Shown: positions 8,874 through 17,812 of the stretch, in pieces
Layout of the letters: every line of letters starts with the position of its first letter
How positions within the stretch are numbered: the first letter of the stretch is position 1
DNA from: Corynebacterium gallinarum
GTDB lineage: Bacteria; Actinomycetota; Actinomycetes; Mycobacteriales; Mycobacteriaceae
Direction of reading: 5' to 3'
NCBI RefSeq assembly: GCF_014837045.1
Contig: NZ_JACSPR010000002.1
Span: forward strand, 186,001-250,000
DNA: 64,000 nt
The notes under the pieces: model-generated
Databases searched by the model: none
What the model saw: only the letters and a program-made list of their open reading frames with translations
Told to the model about the DNA's origin: nothing
Program-made: the position numbers and the translations under genes

Positions 8874-11138
8874 ATGTCTACCCGCATCACCACACCCCCC
8901 AACCCGGCACGGGCCGAGAAACCCCAGAAATCCGGGCCCGCGCGCTGGGTGCGGATTCTTCTCCCCGCGGTCCTGATCCTGGTCTGGCTCGCCGCCGCCG
9001 GGGTCGGTGGACCCTACTTCGGCAAGGTCGGTGAGGTCTCCTCCAATGACCAGACCTCCTACCTGCCGGAATCCTCCGATGCCACGCAGGTGCAGCAGCT
9101 GATTGGTGAATTCAGCGACTCCGATTCCATCCCGGCAGTGGTGGTCATGGTCGGTGATGAACCACTGACCGAGCAGGAGATCGGTGAACTCAATACGGTG
9201 GTCGCCGGATTGACCGATCTGGAGGGTGTTGGTGAGGATGTCTCCCCCGCCATCCCATCTGAGGACGGTCTGGCGGTCCAGGCGTTCGTACCCATTGACA
9301 GTGGCGCGGAGCTGGCGGATGTCGTCGACAAGCTCTCTGAGACGTTGAGTGGGCAGACGCCGGACAACGTGACCACCTACGTCACCGGACCGGCCGGGTT
9401 CAGCGCTGACCTCGGGGCGGCGTTCGCCGGTATCGACGGGCTGCTGCTGGCGGTCGCGCTCGCCGCGGTGCTGGTGATCCTGGTGGTTGTCTACCGTTCC
9501 TTCATCCTGCCGATCGCCGTGCTGGCCACCAGTCTCTTCGCCCTGACCGCCGCGCTGCTGGTGGTGTGGTGGCTGGCCAAGTGGGAGATCCTGCTGCTGT
9601 CCGGACAGACCCAGGGCATCCTGTTCATCCTGGTCATCGGCGCGGCCACCGACTACTCACTGCTGTATGTCGCCCGTTACCGCGAGGAACTGCGCAAGTA
9701 CCGGGACAAGGCCACGGCCACCCTCAAGGCCATCCGCGCCACCGTCGAACCGGTGCTGGCCTCGGGCAGCACGGTCATCGCCGGTCTGCTGTGCCTGCTG
9801 TTCAGTGACCTGAAATCCAACTCCACCCTGGGGCCGGTGGCCTCCATCGGCATCATCTTCGCCATGCTGGCGGCCCTGACCCTCCTGCCGGCGCTGCTGT
9901 TTGTGTTCGGTCGGGCGGCCTTCTGGCCGAAACGCCCCGCCTATGAACCCGAGGTGGTCCGTGCGGAGGGTGGCATGCCGTCCAAGGGTATCTGGACCAA
10001 GGTGGCACGCCTGGTGAAGAACCATCCCCGCGCCATCTGGATCTCCACCCTCATCGTCCTGCTCGCCGGCGCCGCCTTCGTGCCAACCCTCAAGGCTGAC
10101 GGTGTCTCCCAGTCCGACCTCATCCTCGGTGCCTCCGAGGCCCGCGACGGTCAGGAAGCCCTGGGCGAGCACTTCCCGGGCGGTGCCGGCAGCCCCGCCT
10201 ATGTGCTCACCGATGAGTCCAACCTGCAGCAGGTCGCCGATGCCCTGCTCTCCGATGACAGCTTCGACGGCATCACCGTCTCCAGCACCGAATCCCCCGC
10301 CGGTTCCGCGCCCCTCACCGCGGACGGGATCGCACCCATGGGCCCCGGCCCCGCGCCTGCCCCGACCGTGGTGGACGGCCAGGTCCTGATCCAGGCCACC
10401 CTGGTCGATGCACCGGATTCCCAGGAGGCACAGAACAGTATCCGCGACCTGCGCGCCACCTTCGCCGAGGAGAACATCGATGCCCTGGTCGGTGGTGTGA
10501 CCGCCACCGCCCTGGACACCAATGAGGCCTCCATCCATGACCGCACCCTGATCATCCCGATCGTGCTGGTGGTGATCCTGGTGATTCTCATGCTCCTGCT
10601 GCGGTCCATCGTGGCCCCGGTGCTGCTCATCATCACCACGGTGATCTCCTTCGGCACCGCCATCGGCGTCTCCGCGCTGCTGTTCAACAACGTGTTCAAC
10701 TTCCCCGGCGCGGACCCGGCCGTCCCGCTCTACGGTTTCGTGTTCCTGGTGGCCCTGGGCATCGACTACAACATCTTCCTGGCCACCCGCGTGCGTGAGG
10801 AGACCGTCAGACACGGCACGAGGGAGGGCATCCTGCGTGGTCTGGCTGTCACCGGTGGTGTCATCACCTCCGCCGGTCTGGTCCTGGCCTCCACCTTCGC
10901 GGCGCTGTATGTCATCCCGATCCTGTTCCTCGCGCAGATCGCCTTCATCGTGGCCTTCGGTGTGCTCATCGACACCTTCCTGGTCCGTGCCTTCCTGGTG
11001 CCGGCGTTGTTCTACGATATCGGGCCGAAGGTCTGGTGGCCGTCTAAACTTGCTTCCCAGAAGCATGAGGATTCCGTGGCCGCCAACAAGGCACGCGCCA
11101 CCAACGACCCCCGCACCGAGGAGCTTGTAGAGGCATGA
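8874..11138 (+). CDS. MMPL-family RND transporter within the crt operon
   Basis: A 754-residue RND-type inner-membrane transporter in two similar halves. A first helix (WVRILLPAVLILVWLAAAG) is followed by a periplasmic loop and five helices with the MMPL signature ILVIGAATDYSLLYVARYREEL. A second loop precedes the matching FLVALGIDYNIFLATRVREE. MmpL proteins export lipids or apolar molecules to the envelope. The position between crtE and crtB, with a 4-bp overlap into crtB, matches the cmpL gene in C. glutamicum's crt operon. A role in placing carotenoid or a lipid partner in the envelope is likely but unproven. ATG 8874 is preferred because it lies outside crtE. Confidence 0.9.
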   Translation: MSTRITTPPNPARAEKPQKSGPARWVRILLPAVLILVWLAAAGVGGPYFGKVGEVSSNDQTSYLPESSDATQVQQLIGEFSDSDSIPAVVVMVGDEPLTEQEIGELNTVVAGLTDLEGVGEDVSPAIPSEDGLAVQAFVPIDSGAELADVVDKLSETLSGQTPDNVTTYVTGPAGFSADLGAAFAGIDGLLLAVALAAVLVILVVVYRSFILPIAVLATSLFALTAALLVVWWLAKWEILLLSGQTQGILFILVIGAATDYSLLYVARYREELRKYRDKATATLKAIRATVEPVLASGSTVIAGLLCLLFSDLKSNSTLGPVASIGIIFAMLAALTLLPALLFVFGRAAFWPKRPAYEPEVVRAEGGMPSKGIWTKVARLVKNHPRAIWISTLIVLLAGAAFVPTLKADGVSQSDLILGASEARDGQEALGEHFPGGAGSPAYVLTDESNLQQVADALLSDDSFDGITVSSTESPAGSAPLTADGIAPMGPGPAPAPTVVDGQVLIQATLVDAPDSQEAQNSIRDLRATFAEENIDALVGGVTATALDTNEASIHDRTLIIPIVLVVILVILMLLLRSIVAPVLLIITTVISFGTAIGVSALLFNNVFNFPGADPAVPLYGFVFLVALGIDYNIFLATRVREETVRHGTREGILRGLAVTGGVITSAGLVLASTFAALYVIPILFLAQIAFIVAFGVLIDTFLVRAFLVPALFYDIGPKVWWPSKLASQKHEDSVAANKARATNDPRTEELVEA

Positions 11139-12067
11139 CGCAGCACCAGCTGACCAACCGGTCGGCATCCTTTCTCAACAGTGCACTGGGGCTCTACAAC
11201 CGGGTGGCGGTCAAGGCCTCCCACCAGGTGATCAAGCGGTATTCCACCAGTTTCAGCATGTCCACCCTGATGCTGTCGCCGCAGATCCGACGGGATATCC
11301 GCAATCTCTACTCGGTGGTGCGCATCGCCGACGAGATCGTCGACGGCACCGCGCTGGCCGCCGGGTACACCCCAGCCGAGCTGGGGAGGCTTCTCGACGA
11401 CTACGAGGCCGCCGTTCTCGCCGCGCCCGCGCAGCACTTCCACACCGACCTGGTCCTCCAGGCCTATGGCGATACCGCCCGGCGCTGCGATTTCCAGGAG
11501 GAGCACGTGGTGGCGTTCTTCGCCTCCATGCGCCGGGACCTGACCGCCAGTGAACACGACCCGGGCAGTTTCGAGGCCTATGTCTACGGCTCCGCCGAGG
11601 TCATCGGCCTGTTGTGCCTGAGCGTGTTCAACCAGGGCCGGCCGGTCAGTGCCACCCGCCAGCAGCAGATGCGGGAGGGCGCACGTGCCCTGGGTGCCGC
11701 CTTCCAGAAGATCAACTTCCTGCGCGATCTGGCTGAGGATCAGCAGGAGCTGGGGCGCACCTACTTCCCCGGCACCACGGCCGGGGCACTGACGGAACCG
11801 CAGAAACAGCAGCTCATCACTGATATCCGGGCGGATCTGGATACCGCCGAACGTTCCTACCCGGCGCTGCCGGTGCAGGCGCGGATCGGTGTGATCGCAG
11901 CGGCCCTGTTGTTTGAGGGTCTCACCGACCGGATCGAAGAGACACCAGCGGCAACACTGCTGGAAGAACGCATCAGCATCCCCATCACCACCAAACTCAT
12001 GATCCTGGGCAGGGCCACCCTGAAGGGCCTGTCCATGAGCGTCTACAGAAAGAGGCAGCAGGCATGA
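11135..12067 (+). CDS. crtB: Phytoene synthase
   Basis: A 310-residue squalene/phytoene synthase that joins two GGPP to phytoene. The substrate-binding aspartate motifs are VVRIADEIVDG (near residue 67) and NFLRDLAEDQQELGRTYFP (near residue 195). YSTSFSMSTLMLSP near the N-terminus is typical of the family. It overlaps the MmpL gene and crtI by 4 bp each, so translation of the three is coupled. Confidence 0.95.
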   Translation: MTQHQLTNRSASFLNSALGLYNRVAVKASHQVIKRYSTSFSMSTLMLSPQIRRDIRNLYSVVRIADEIVDGTALAAGYTPAELGRLLDDYEAAVLAAPAQHFHTDLVLQAYGDTARRCDFQEEHVVAFFASMRRDLTASEHDPGSFEAYVYGSAEVIGLLCLSVFNQGRPVSATRQQQMREGARALGAAFQKINFLRDLAEDQQELGRTYFPGTTAGALTEPQKQQLITDIRADLDTAERSYPALPVQARIGVIAAALLFEGLTDRIEETPAATLLEERISIPITTKLMILGRATLKGLSMSVYRKRQQA

Positions 12068-13680
12068 CCGGAAACAACAAGGTCGGTTCGGCAGTAGTCA
12101 TCGGCGCCGGCGTGGCAGGACTGGCCACCGCCGCCCTCCTGGCCCGCGACGGCTGGGATGTCACCGTGGTAGAGAAGAATGCCGACGTGGGTGGCCGCGC
12201 CGGTTCCCTCGAGATCGACGGTTTCGACGGTTTCCGCTGGGACACCGGACCATCCTGGTACCTCATGCCCGAGGCCTTCGACCACTTCTTCGCCCTGTTC
12301 GGCACAAAGACCGAGGACCACCTGGAGCTGGTCGATCTGACCCCGGCCTACCGGGTGTTCTCCGGTGACACGACCAAGGTGGATGTACCGACCGGCCGTG
12401 AGGAGGCCGCCGCGCTCTTCGAGTCCATCGAACCCGGTGCCGGCGCGAAACTACTCACCTATCTCGACGGCGCGGAGGATGCCTATAACATCGCCATCGA
12501 CCGCTTCCTCTACAACACCTTCTCCGAGCTCGGTCCCCTGCTGCACAAGGATGTGCTCAGCCGCGCCGGACGCCTGGCCTCCCTGCTGACCCGTTCCCTC
12601 GAGTCCTATGTCAACAGCCAGTTCGAGAACCCCATCCTGCGCCAGGTCCTCACCTACCCGGCGGTGTTCCTCTCCTCCCGCCCCGAGGGCACCCCCTCGA
12701 TGTACCACCTGATGAGCCACACCGACCTGGTGCAGGGTGTGAAATACCCGATCGGCGGGTTCACGGCGGTGGTCAACGCGCTGCACAAGCTGGCCACCGA
12801 GCACGGGGTGAACTTCCGTCTGTCCACCGAGGCCGTCTCCATCAACACCGCCAAGGTCGGTGGCAAGACCATCACCACCGATGTCAGCATCCTGCATGAC
12901 GGTGCACTGGAGAAGATCCCGGCGGACATCGTGGTCTCCGCGGGCGATCTCCACCACACGGAGAACAACCTCCTGCCCAAGAAGCTGCGCACCTACCCCG
13001 AGCGCTACTGGTCCACCCGCAACCCGGGCATCGGTGCGGTGCTGGTCTACCTGGGTGTGGAGGGAAAACTGGAGCAGCTGGACCACCACAACCTGTTCTT
13101 CAGCGAGGACTGGACCGATGACTTCGCCGTGGTCTTCGACGGCCCTCAGACCACCCGTCCCTCCAATGCCTCGGAGTCGATCTACGTCTCCATGCCGTCC
13201 GCCTCCGAAGACGGTGTGGCACCGGAGGGGCATGAGAACCTGTTCATCCTCGTGCCCACCAAGGCCACCAGCAGCATCGGCCACGGGGATGCCTACCTGC
13301 CGGAGGCCTCCGCGGCGGTGGAGGCCATCGCCGACCACGCCATCGACCAGATCGCGGCCCAGGCCGGCATCGAGGACCTGAGGGAGCGGATCGTCGTCAA
13401 GCGCACCCTCGGCCCGGCCGACTTCGAGCGCCGCTACCACTCCTGGCTCGGCAGCGCGCTGGGCCCGGCGCACACCCTGGCGCAGTCCGCGTTCCTGCGG
13501 GGGCGCAACAAGTCACGCAAGATCGATACCCTCTTCTACGCCGGTGCCACCACCGTGCCGGGCGTGGGTATCCCCATGTGCCTGATCTCGGCGGAGAATA
13601 TCCTCAAGCGTCTCCACGCGGACACCACCCCCGGCCCCCTGCCGGAGCCGGTGCCCAATGCTGCCCGATCAGTAGGGTAA
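12064..13680 (+). CDS. crtI: Phytoene desaturase
   Basis: A 538-residue CrtI-type FAD-dependent desaturase converting phytoene to lycopene. The dinucleotide-binding motif VVIGAGVAGLATAALLARDGWDVTVVEK is at residues 10-38 and GGRAGS follows. The C-terminal signature LFYAGATTVPGVGIPMCLISAENI is near residue 490. The start overlaps the crtB stop by 4 bp, and crtYe follows after 4 bp. Confidence 0.95.
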   Translation: MTGNNKVGSAVVIGAGVAGLATAALLARDGWDVTVVEKNADVGGRAGSLEIDGFDGFRWDTGPSWYLMPEAFDHFFALFGTKTEDHLELVDLTPAYRVFSGDTTKVDVPTGREEAAALFESIEPGAGAKLLTYLDGAEDAYNIAIDRFLYNTFSELGPLLHKDVLSRAGRLASLLTRSLESYVNSQFENPILRQVLTYPAVFLSSRPEGTPSMYHLMSHTDLVQGVKYPIGGFTAVVNALHKLATEHGVNFRLSTEAVSINTAKVGGKTITTDVSILHDGALEKIPADIVVSAGDLHHTENNLLPKKLRTYPERYWSTRNPGIGAVLVYLGVEGKLEQLDHHNLFFSEDWTDDFAVVFDGPQTTRPSNASESIYVSMPSASEDGVAPEGHENLFILVPTKATSSIGHGDAYLPEASAAVEAIADHAIDQIAAQAGIEDLRERIVVKRTLGPADFERRYHSWLGSALGPAHTLAQSAFLRGRNKSRKIDTLFYAGATTVPGVGIPMCLISAENILKRLHADTTPGPLPEPVPNAARSVG

Positions 13681-13684
13681 ATAC

Positions 13685-14083
13685 GTGACTGATTTCCTGA
13701 TGTCCTTCATCTACCTGGGTTCGCTGATCGTCTTCATCGGCTGCATGGTGTTGTGTGACCACCGGTGGAAGCTCGGCTTCTTCCGCAACGCACCCCGTGC
13801 CGCCCTGGCGATCGGTGTCACCTATGTGGGATTCCTGCTGTGGGATGTGCTCGGTATTGTCACCGGCACCTTCTACCGCGGTGATTCCCCCTATATGACG
13901 GGCATCGACTTAGCTCCCCACATGCCGATTGAGGAGCTGTTCTTCCTGTTCTTCCTGTGCTACCTCACCCTGAATCTGACCTCCGCGGTGAGCCTGGTGT
14001 TGAAAACCCCGCTGCCCGAGCAGCGGGGGGCTACAACTAAGCCCGCCGACGCCGGCGCAACCACCGGGGAGGCCCGAGCATGA
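13685..14083 (+). CDS. crtYe: Lycopene epsilon-cyclase subunit CrtYe
   Basis: A 132-residue membrane protein with about three helices, starting at GTG 13685. It has PHMPIEELFFLFFLCYLTLN near residue 80, the PxEE-type signature of heterodimeric carotenoid cyclases (CarR/lycopene cyclase domain). Together with CrtYf it forms the cyclase that acts on C50 flavuxanthin to make decaprenoxanthin in corynebacteria. It overlaps crtYf by 4 bp, consistent with 1:1 subunits. Confidence 0.92.
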   Translation: MTDFLMSFIYLGSLIVFIGCMVLCDHRWKLGFFRNAPRAALAIGVTYVGFLLWDVLGIVTGTFYRGDSPYMTGIDLAPHMPIEELFFLFFLCYLTLNLTSAVSLVLKTPLPEQRGATTKPADAGATTGEARA

Positions 14084-14421
14084 CCTATGTCCTGATGAGT
14101 ATCCCCTTCCTGGTGTTCGCGCTGGTGGCCTTCGTGCTCAAGCGGGCCAACGGCACCAGGAAGATCACCACGGTCACCCTGTTGACCACCCTCATCCTGT
14201 TCGTGTTGACGATCATCTTCGACAACATCATGGTGTGGGCTGACTTCTTCGGTTACGGCGACACCCAGCACTTAGGGATCTGGATCGGGCTCATCCCGAT
14301 CGAGGACCTCTTCTATCCACTGTTCTCGGCCCTGCTGATCCCCGCGATCTGGTTGCCGGGCACACTGTGGCGCAGGAACAACACCACCGCAGACACATCT
14401 TCTGACGCCGAAAGAGCATAA
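14080..14421 (+). CDS. crtYf: Lycopene epsilon-cyclase subunit CrtYf
   Basis: A 113-residue, three-helix membrane protein and partner of CrtYe. The matching motif IGLIPIEDLFYPLFSALLIPAIW is near residue 70, and DNIMVWADFFGYG precedes it. The pair are the split-domain form of the fused cyclases of other organisms. Confidence 0.92.
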   Translation: MTYVLMSIPFLVFALVAFVLKRANGTRKITTVTLLTTLILFVLTIIFDNIMVWADFFGYGDTQHLGIWIGLIPIEDLFYPLFSALLIPAIWLPGTLWRRNNTTADTSSDAERA

Positions 14422-14427
14422 ATAACC

Positions 14428-15291
14428 GTGATGGACACAATCCGTGTGGTGTTCTCCTCCTCCCGCCCCATCAGCTGGGTCAACACCGCCTTCCCCTACG
14501 GCCTGGCCTACCTGCTGGGTGGCGGCAGCATGGACTGGCTGTTCTGGGTGGGCGTGGTCTTCTTCCTCATCCCCTACAACATCGCGATGTACGGGATCAA
14601 TGATGTCTTCGACTATGAATCCGACATCCGCAACCCCCGCAAGGGTGGTGTTGAAGGCGCCGTGGTGCCCAAGAAATACCACCCCACCCTGCTGTGGGCC
14701 TCGGCGATCACCACCATCCCCTTCCTGGTGGTGCTCTACGCCGCCGGCACCTGGATGTCCGCACTGTGGTTGACCATCTCCGTGTTCGCGGTCATCGCGT
14801 ATTCCGCGGCGGGCCTGCGGTTCAAGGAGCGTCCGCTGCTGGATGCGATCACCTCCTCCACCCACTTCACCTCCCCGGCGCTGGTCGGTGCGACCATCAC
14901 GGGCGCCGATATCTCCACCGCGATGTGGCTCGCCCTGGGGTCGTTCTTCCTCTGGGGCATGGCCAGCCAGATCCTCGGCGCGGTGCAGGATGTGCGTGCC
15001 GACCGCGAGGCCGGCCTGGCCTCCATCGCTACCGCCATGGGTGCCCGCGGTGCCGCGCGACTGGCCACCGTGCTCTACCTCGCGGCCGCCGCCCTGGTGT
15101 TCCTGCTGCCCTCGCCCGCGTGGATCGTCGGCATCGCCGCGTTGACCTACGTGCTCAACTCGGGCCGTTTCTGGAACATCACCGATGACACCTGCGAGAG
15201 CGCCAACCGCGGCTGGAAGGTCTTCCTCTGGTTGAACTACCTGGTCGGCGCGGTCGTATCCATGACCCTGATCAGCGTCTACCTCGTCTAG
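14428..15291 (+). CDS. crtEb: Lycopene elongase (UbiA family)
   Basis: A 287-residue UbiA prenyltransferase with about eight helices. The first Asp-rich motif is INDVFDYESDIRNPRKGG (near residue 58) and the second is AVQDVRADREAG (near residue 190). CrtEb adds two C5 units to lycopene, giving the C50 skeleton flavuxanthin. It is the last gene of the operon, so the whole decaprenoxanthin route from GGPP is present. Translation starts at GTG 14428 or ATG 14431. An exact copy of the recurrent 11-mer begins 4 bp after its stop. Confidence 0.93.
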   Translation: MMDTIRVVFSSSRPISWVNTAFPYGLAYLLGGGSMDWLFWVGVVFFLIPYNIAMYGINDVFDYESDIRNPRKGGVEGAVVPKKYHPTLLWASAITTIPFLVVLYAAGTWMSALWLTISVFAVIAYSAAGLRFKERPLLDAITSSTHFTSPALVGATITGADISTAMWLALGSFFLWGMASQILGAVQDVRADREAGLASIATAMGARGAARLATVLYLAAAALVFLLPSPAWIVGIAALTYVLNSGRFWNITDDTCESANRGWKVFLWLNYLVGAVVSMTLISVYLV

Positions 15292-15341
15292 GGAGCTTGT
15301 CGACGACCCACCCCGCCCCGGTTAACGGAAGGCAGAAAACA

Positions 15342-15380
15342 AAGCCCACCTGCTGATGGATCTCATCAGCAGGTGGGCTT
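15342..15380. terminator. Terminator between crtEb and vanK
   Basis: A perfect 17-bp stem (15342-15358 with 15364-15380, GCCCACCTGCTGATG core) around a 5-nt loop. On the minus strand it is followed by TTTGTTTTC, so it terminates the van operon; it also lies downstream of the crt operon. Confidence 0.85.
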
Positions 15381-15392
15381 CACCGTGGGATA

Positions 15393-16742
15393 TCAGGGGG
15401 TGGGGACAGCTTCGTTCTGTGCGGTTTTCACCGCGATTTTCTGCTCGGCGCCCAGGTAGGGGCGGATTCCGATGAGTGCCACCGCTGCCAGCACCACGAC
15501 CACGGCAACCGCGGCGTAGAGGGAAGGCGGGGTCCATCCGGCGTCGAGAAGCGCTCCGACGGTGATGGGTGCAAAGATGGCGCCGAAGCGGCCGATCCCG
15601 ATGCCCCAGCCCACGCCGGTGGTCCGGAGAGCGGAGGGGTAGGCCGCCGGGGTGACGGTGTACAGACCGGCCACACAGCCGTTGATGAGCATGCCCACCA
15701 GGACACCACTGCCGAAGGCGAGCATCGGGATGGAGGTGGTGGTGATGAAGACAACCAGGGTCAGTGCCGACAGCACCGTGAACACCATGAGTGTGTGACG
15801 GGAGTTGAAGCGGGTGGTGATCACACCGTAGATCAGGGAACCGAACGTGCCACCCAGTGTCAGTGCGAGGCCACCGATGATGCCCTGGTTCTCCGTCATG
15901 CCCGATTCCACGAGCAGCTTGGGGGTCCAGGAGTTGGCGAAGTAGAACCCGAACATGATGAAGAAGAACGCAGCCCACAACTTGAGGGTGGTCACCTTGA
16001 ACGGACCCGAGAGCAGGTCGGACAGCTTCACCTGGGCGGAATCCGCGGGATTCACGGTGCCCAGACCAAGGGTGTCGGGCTTGCCGATGCGTCGGGCGAT
16101 CTTCAGGGCCTTCTCCTCCGCACCCGCCGGGCGCTTCACGCGCAGGTAATCAACCGATTCGGGGATGCTCACCACGACGAGGATGAGGCTGGCCAGGGTG
16201 GCTGCAGCGCCGGCGAGGAAGACCGACCGCCATCCGAATTCCGGGATCAGGCGGGCCGCCAGCAGTCCGCCCAGTGTCGCGCCCAGTCCGTACCCGGCGG
16301 TGTAGATGCTCACCGCCATGCCACGGTTCTTGTTGTTCGAGTACTCACTGGTGATCACCGTGACCGTGGCCAGGATGCCACCGATGCCGATGCCGGTGAC
16401 CACCCGCCAGATCGCCAGTTCCGTCGAGGAACCGGCGGTGGCTGATAGTGCCAGACCCACCAGGTTGATGAGCAGGGAGATGATCAGGATGCGTCGGCGC
16501 CCCAGCTTGTCCGCGAACGGGCCGAGAATCAGCGAACCCATGGCCATGCCGACCAGACCCGCGCTGAGCAGCAGACCCAGCTGACTGCCGTTGAGTCCGA
16601 ATTCCCCGGACACCGCATTGGCGGTGAAGGCCATGGCCAGGACGTCATAGCCGTCAAGGGCGTTGAGGAAGGTGGCCAACCCGACGATGTACCACTGGAA
16701 ACCACTCATCGGTGTGGTGTCGATAGCTTTTCTGATGTCCAT
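15393..16742 (-). CDS. vanK: Aromatic acid:H+ symporter (vanillate uptake)
   Basis: A 449-residue MFS transporter of the AAHS family with 12 predicted helices. Visible motifs are LDGYDVLAMAFTANAV in helix 1, GPFADKLGRRRIL after helix 2 and RVVTGIGIGGILATVTVITSEYS near residue 115. The Asp in LDGYD is the hallmark of aromatic acid carriers such as VanK, BenK and PcaK. It starts 11 bp after vanB behind a GAAAGGC ribosome binding site, making it the third gene of vanABK. VanK is the best specific assignment from context. Confidence 0.88.
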   Translation of the reverse strand: MDIRKAIDTTPMSGFQWYIVGLATFLNALDGYDVLAMAFTANAVSGEFGLNGSQLGLLLSAGLVGMAMGSLILGPFADKLGRRRILIISLLINLVGLALSATAGSSTELAIWRVVTGIGIGGILATVTVITSEYSNNKNRGMAVSIYTAGYGLGATLGGLLAARLIPEFGWRSVFLAGAAATLASLILVVVSIPESVDYLRVKRPAGAEEKALKIARRIGKPDTLGLGTVNPADSAQVKLSDLLSGPFKVTTLKLWAAFFFIMFGFYFANSWTPKLLVESGMTENQGIIGGLALTLGGTFGSLIYGVITTRFNSRHTLMVFTVLSALTLVVFITTTSIPMLAFGSGVLVGMLINGCVAGLYTVTPAAYPSALRTTGVGWGIGIGRFGAIFAPITVGALLDAGWTPPSLYAAVAVVVVLAAVALIGIRPYLGAEQKIAVKTAQNEAVPTP

Positions 16743-16753
16743 GTTCTTGCCTT

Positions 16754-17812
16754 TCAGGGCACGTCAATTGCCAGGTGGATGTTCCGCCCACCCGGGGCGG
16801 TGGAATCATTGTCCGGGGTGATCAGTTCAGTCAGGGAGTTGCCGGGCACCGGGGCAGCCGAGGTGGATGCCACCCGGGATACACAGGCACAGAGTTTCTC
16901 GGACGCCTTCTTCTGCCTGTCGGAGAAGAACACGTCGCGATGATCGATCTGGCCCTCTCTATCCAACACTGTGACCTGGCAGAGTCCGCATTCGCCACGT
17001 CGACAGTCGGACATCATCTCCACCCCGATCTTCTCCAGGACCTCGAGAATGGATTCATTCTCGCTGATCTCGGTGGAGACCCCCAACCGCGGGATGGTGA
17101 CCCGGAAGCTCTCCGGCAGGAACCACCCGCTGTTGCCGAAGGTCTCGAAACGCAGGTTCGTGGGATCCAGTTCCCGCTCACGCCAGGATCGACGGATGGC
17201 ATCCATGAGGCGGATCGGGCCACACATATACAGTTCTGTACCGGGATCGATGGTGTTGATGAGTGCGGGGATGTCCAGGTTGACGGACTCGGAATCAAGG
17301 TAGAGGTGCAGCCGGTCGCCGTGTTCCGCGATCAGTTCCTCGCGGTAGGCCATGGCCACCGGGGATCGGGCGGCGTAGTGGATGGTGTAGTCCGCGCCCA
17401 GCCGGCGGAGCAGACCGGCCATCCCGCGGATGGCGGTGATACCGATACCCCCGGCGACCAGGACGTATTTCGGTGCCCCGACGCGGAGTGGGAAATCCTG
17501 TTGTGGTCCCGTCACCCTGATGTGCTGGCCCGGGACCAGACTGTGCATGAAGGTCGACCCACCCCGGGAGGTGGGGGTGTGGAACACCGTGAGGGAGACC
17601 TCGGTGCCCTCCGGGTCCGCATCCACGATGGAGTAGGACCGTTCCGCCTGCTGCCCGTTGATGTCCACCTTCACCTTGAGGTGCTCACCGGGTCGCACCT
17701 TATGCGGGTTCTCCGGGCGGAGGGTGATGCGGCGGATGCGGTCGGCGATCTCGGTGGTGGCGATGACCTCGGCGTTCTGCCACAGGAGATTGGTTGCGCT
17801 GCCGGTGTCCAT
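16754..17812 (-). CDS. vanB: Vanillate O-demethylase reductase subunit
   Basis: A 352-residue phthalate-dioxygenase-type reductase. The flavin/NAD module comes first (ERSYSIVDADPEG, YVLVAGGIGITAIRGMAGLL, ELYMCGPIRLMDAI) and a plant-type [2Fe-2S] domain follows, with CRRGECGLCQ near residue 280 and a later Cys in SEKLCAC. It passes electrons from NAD(P)H to VanA. ATG 17810-17812 shares its A with the vanA TAA stop, so the two are coupled. A longer start upstream would lie inside vanA and is rejected. Confidence 0.93.
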   Translation of the reverse strand: MDTGSATNLLWQNAEVIATTEIADRIRRITLRPENPHKVRPGEHLKVKVDINGQQAERSYSIVDADPEGTEVSLTVFHTPTSRGGSTFMHSLVPGQHIRVTGPQQDFPLRVGAPKYVLVAGGIGITAIRGMAGLLRRLGADYTIHYAARSPVAMAYREELIAEHGDRLHLYLDSESVNLDIPALINTIDPGTELYMCGPIRLMDAIRRSWRERELDPTNLRFETFGNSGWFLPESFRVTIPRLGVSTEISENESILEVLEKIGVEMMSDCRRGECGLCQVTVLDREGQIDHRDVFFSDRQKKASEKLCACVSRVASTSAAPVPGNSLTELITPDNDSTAPGGRNIHLAIDVP

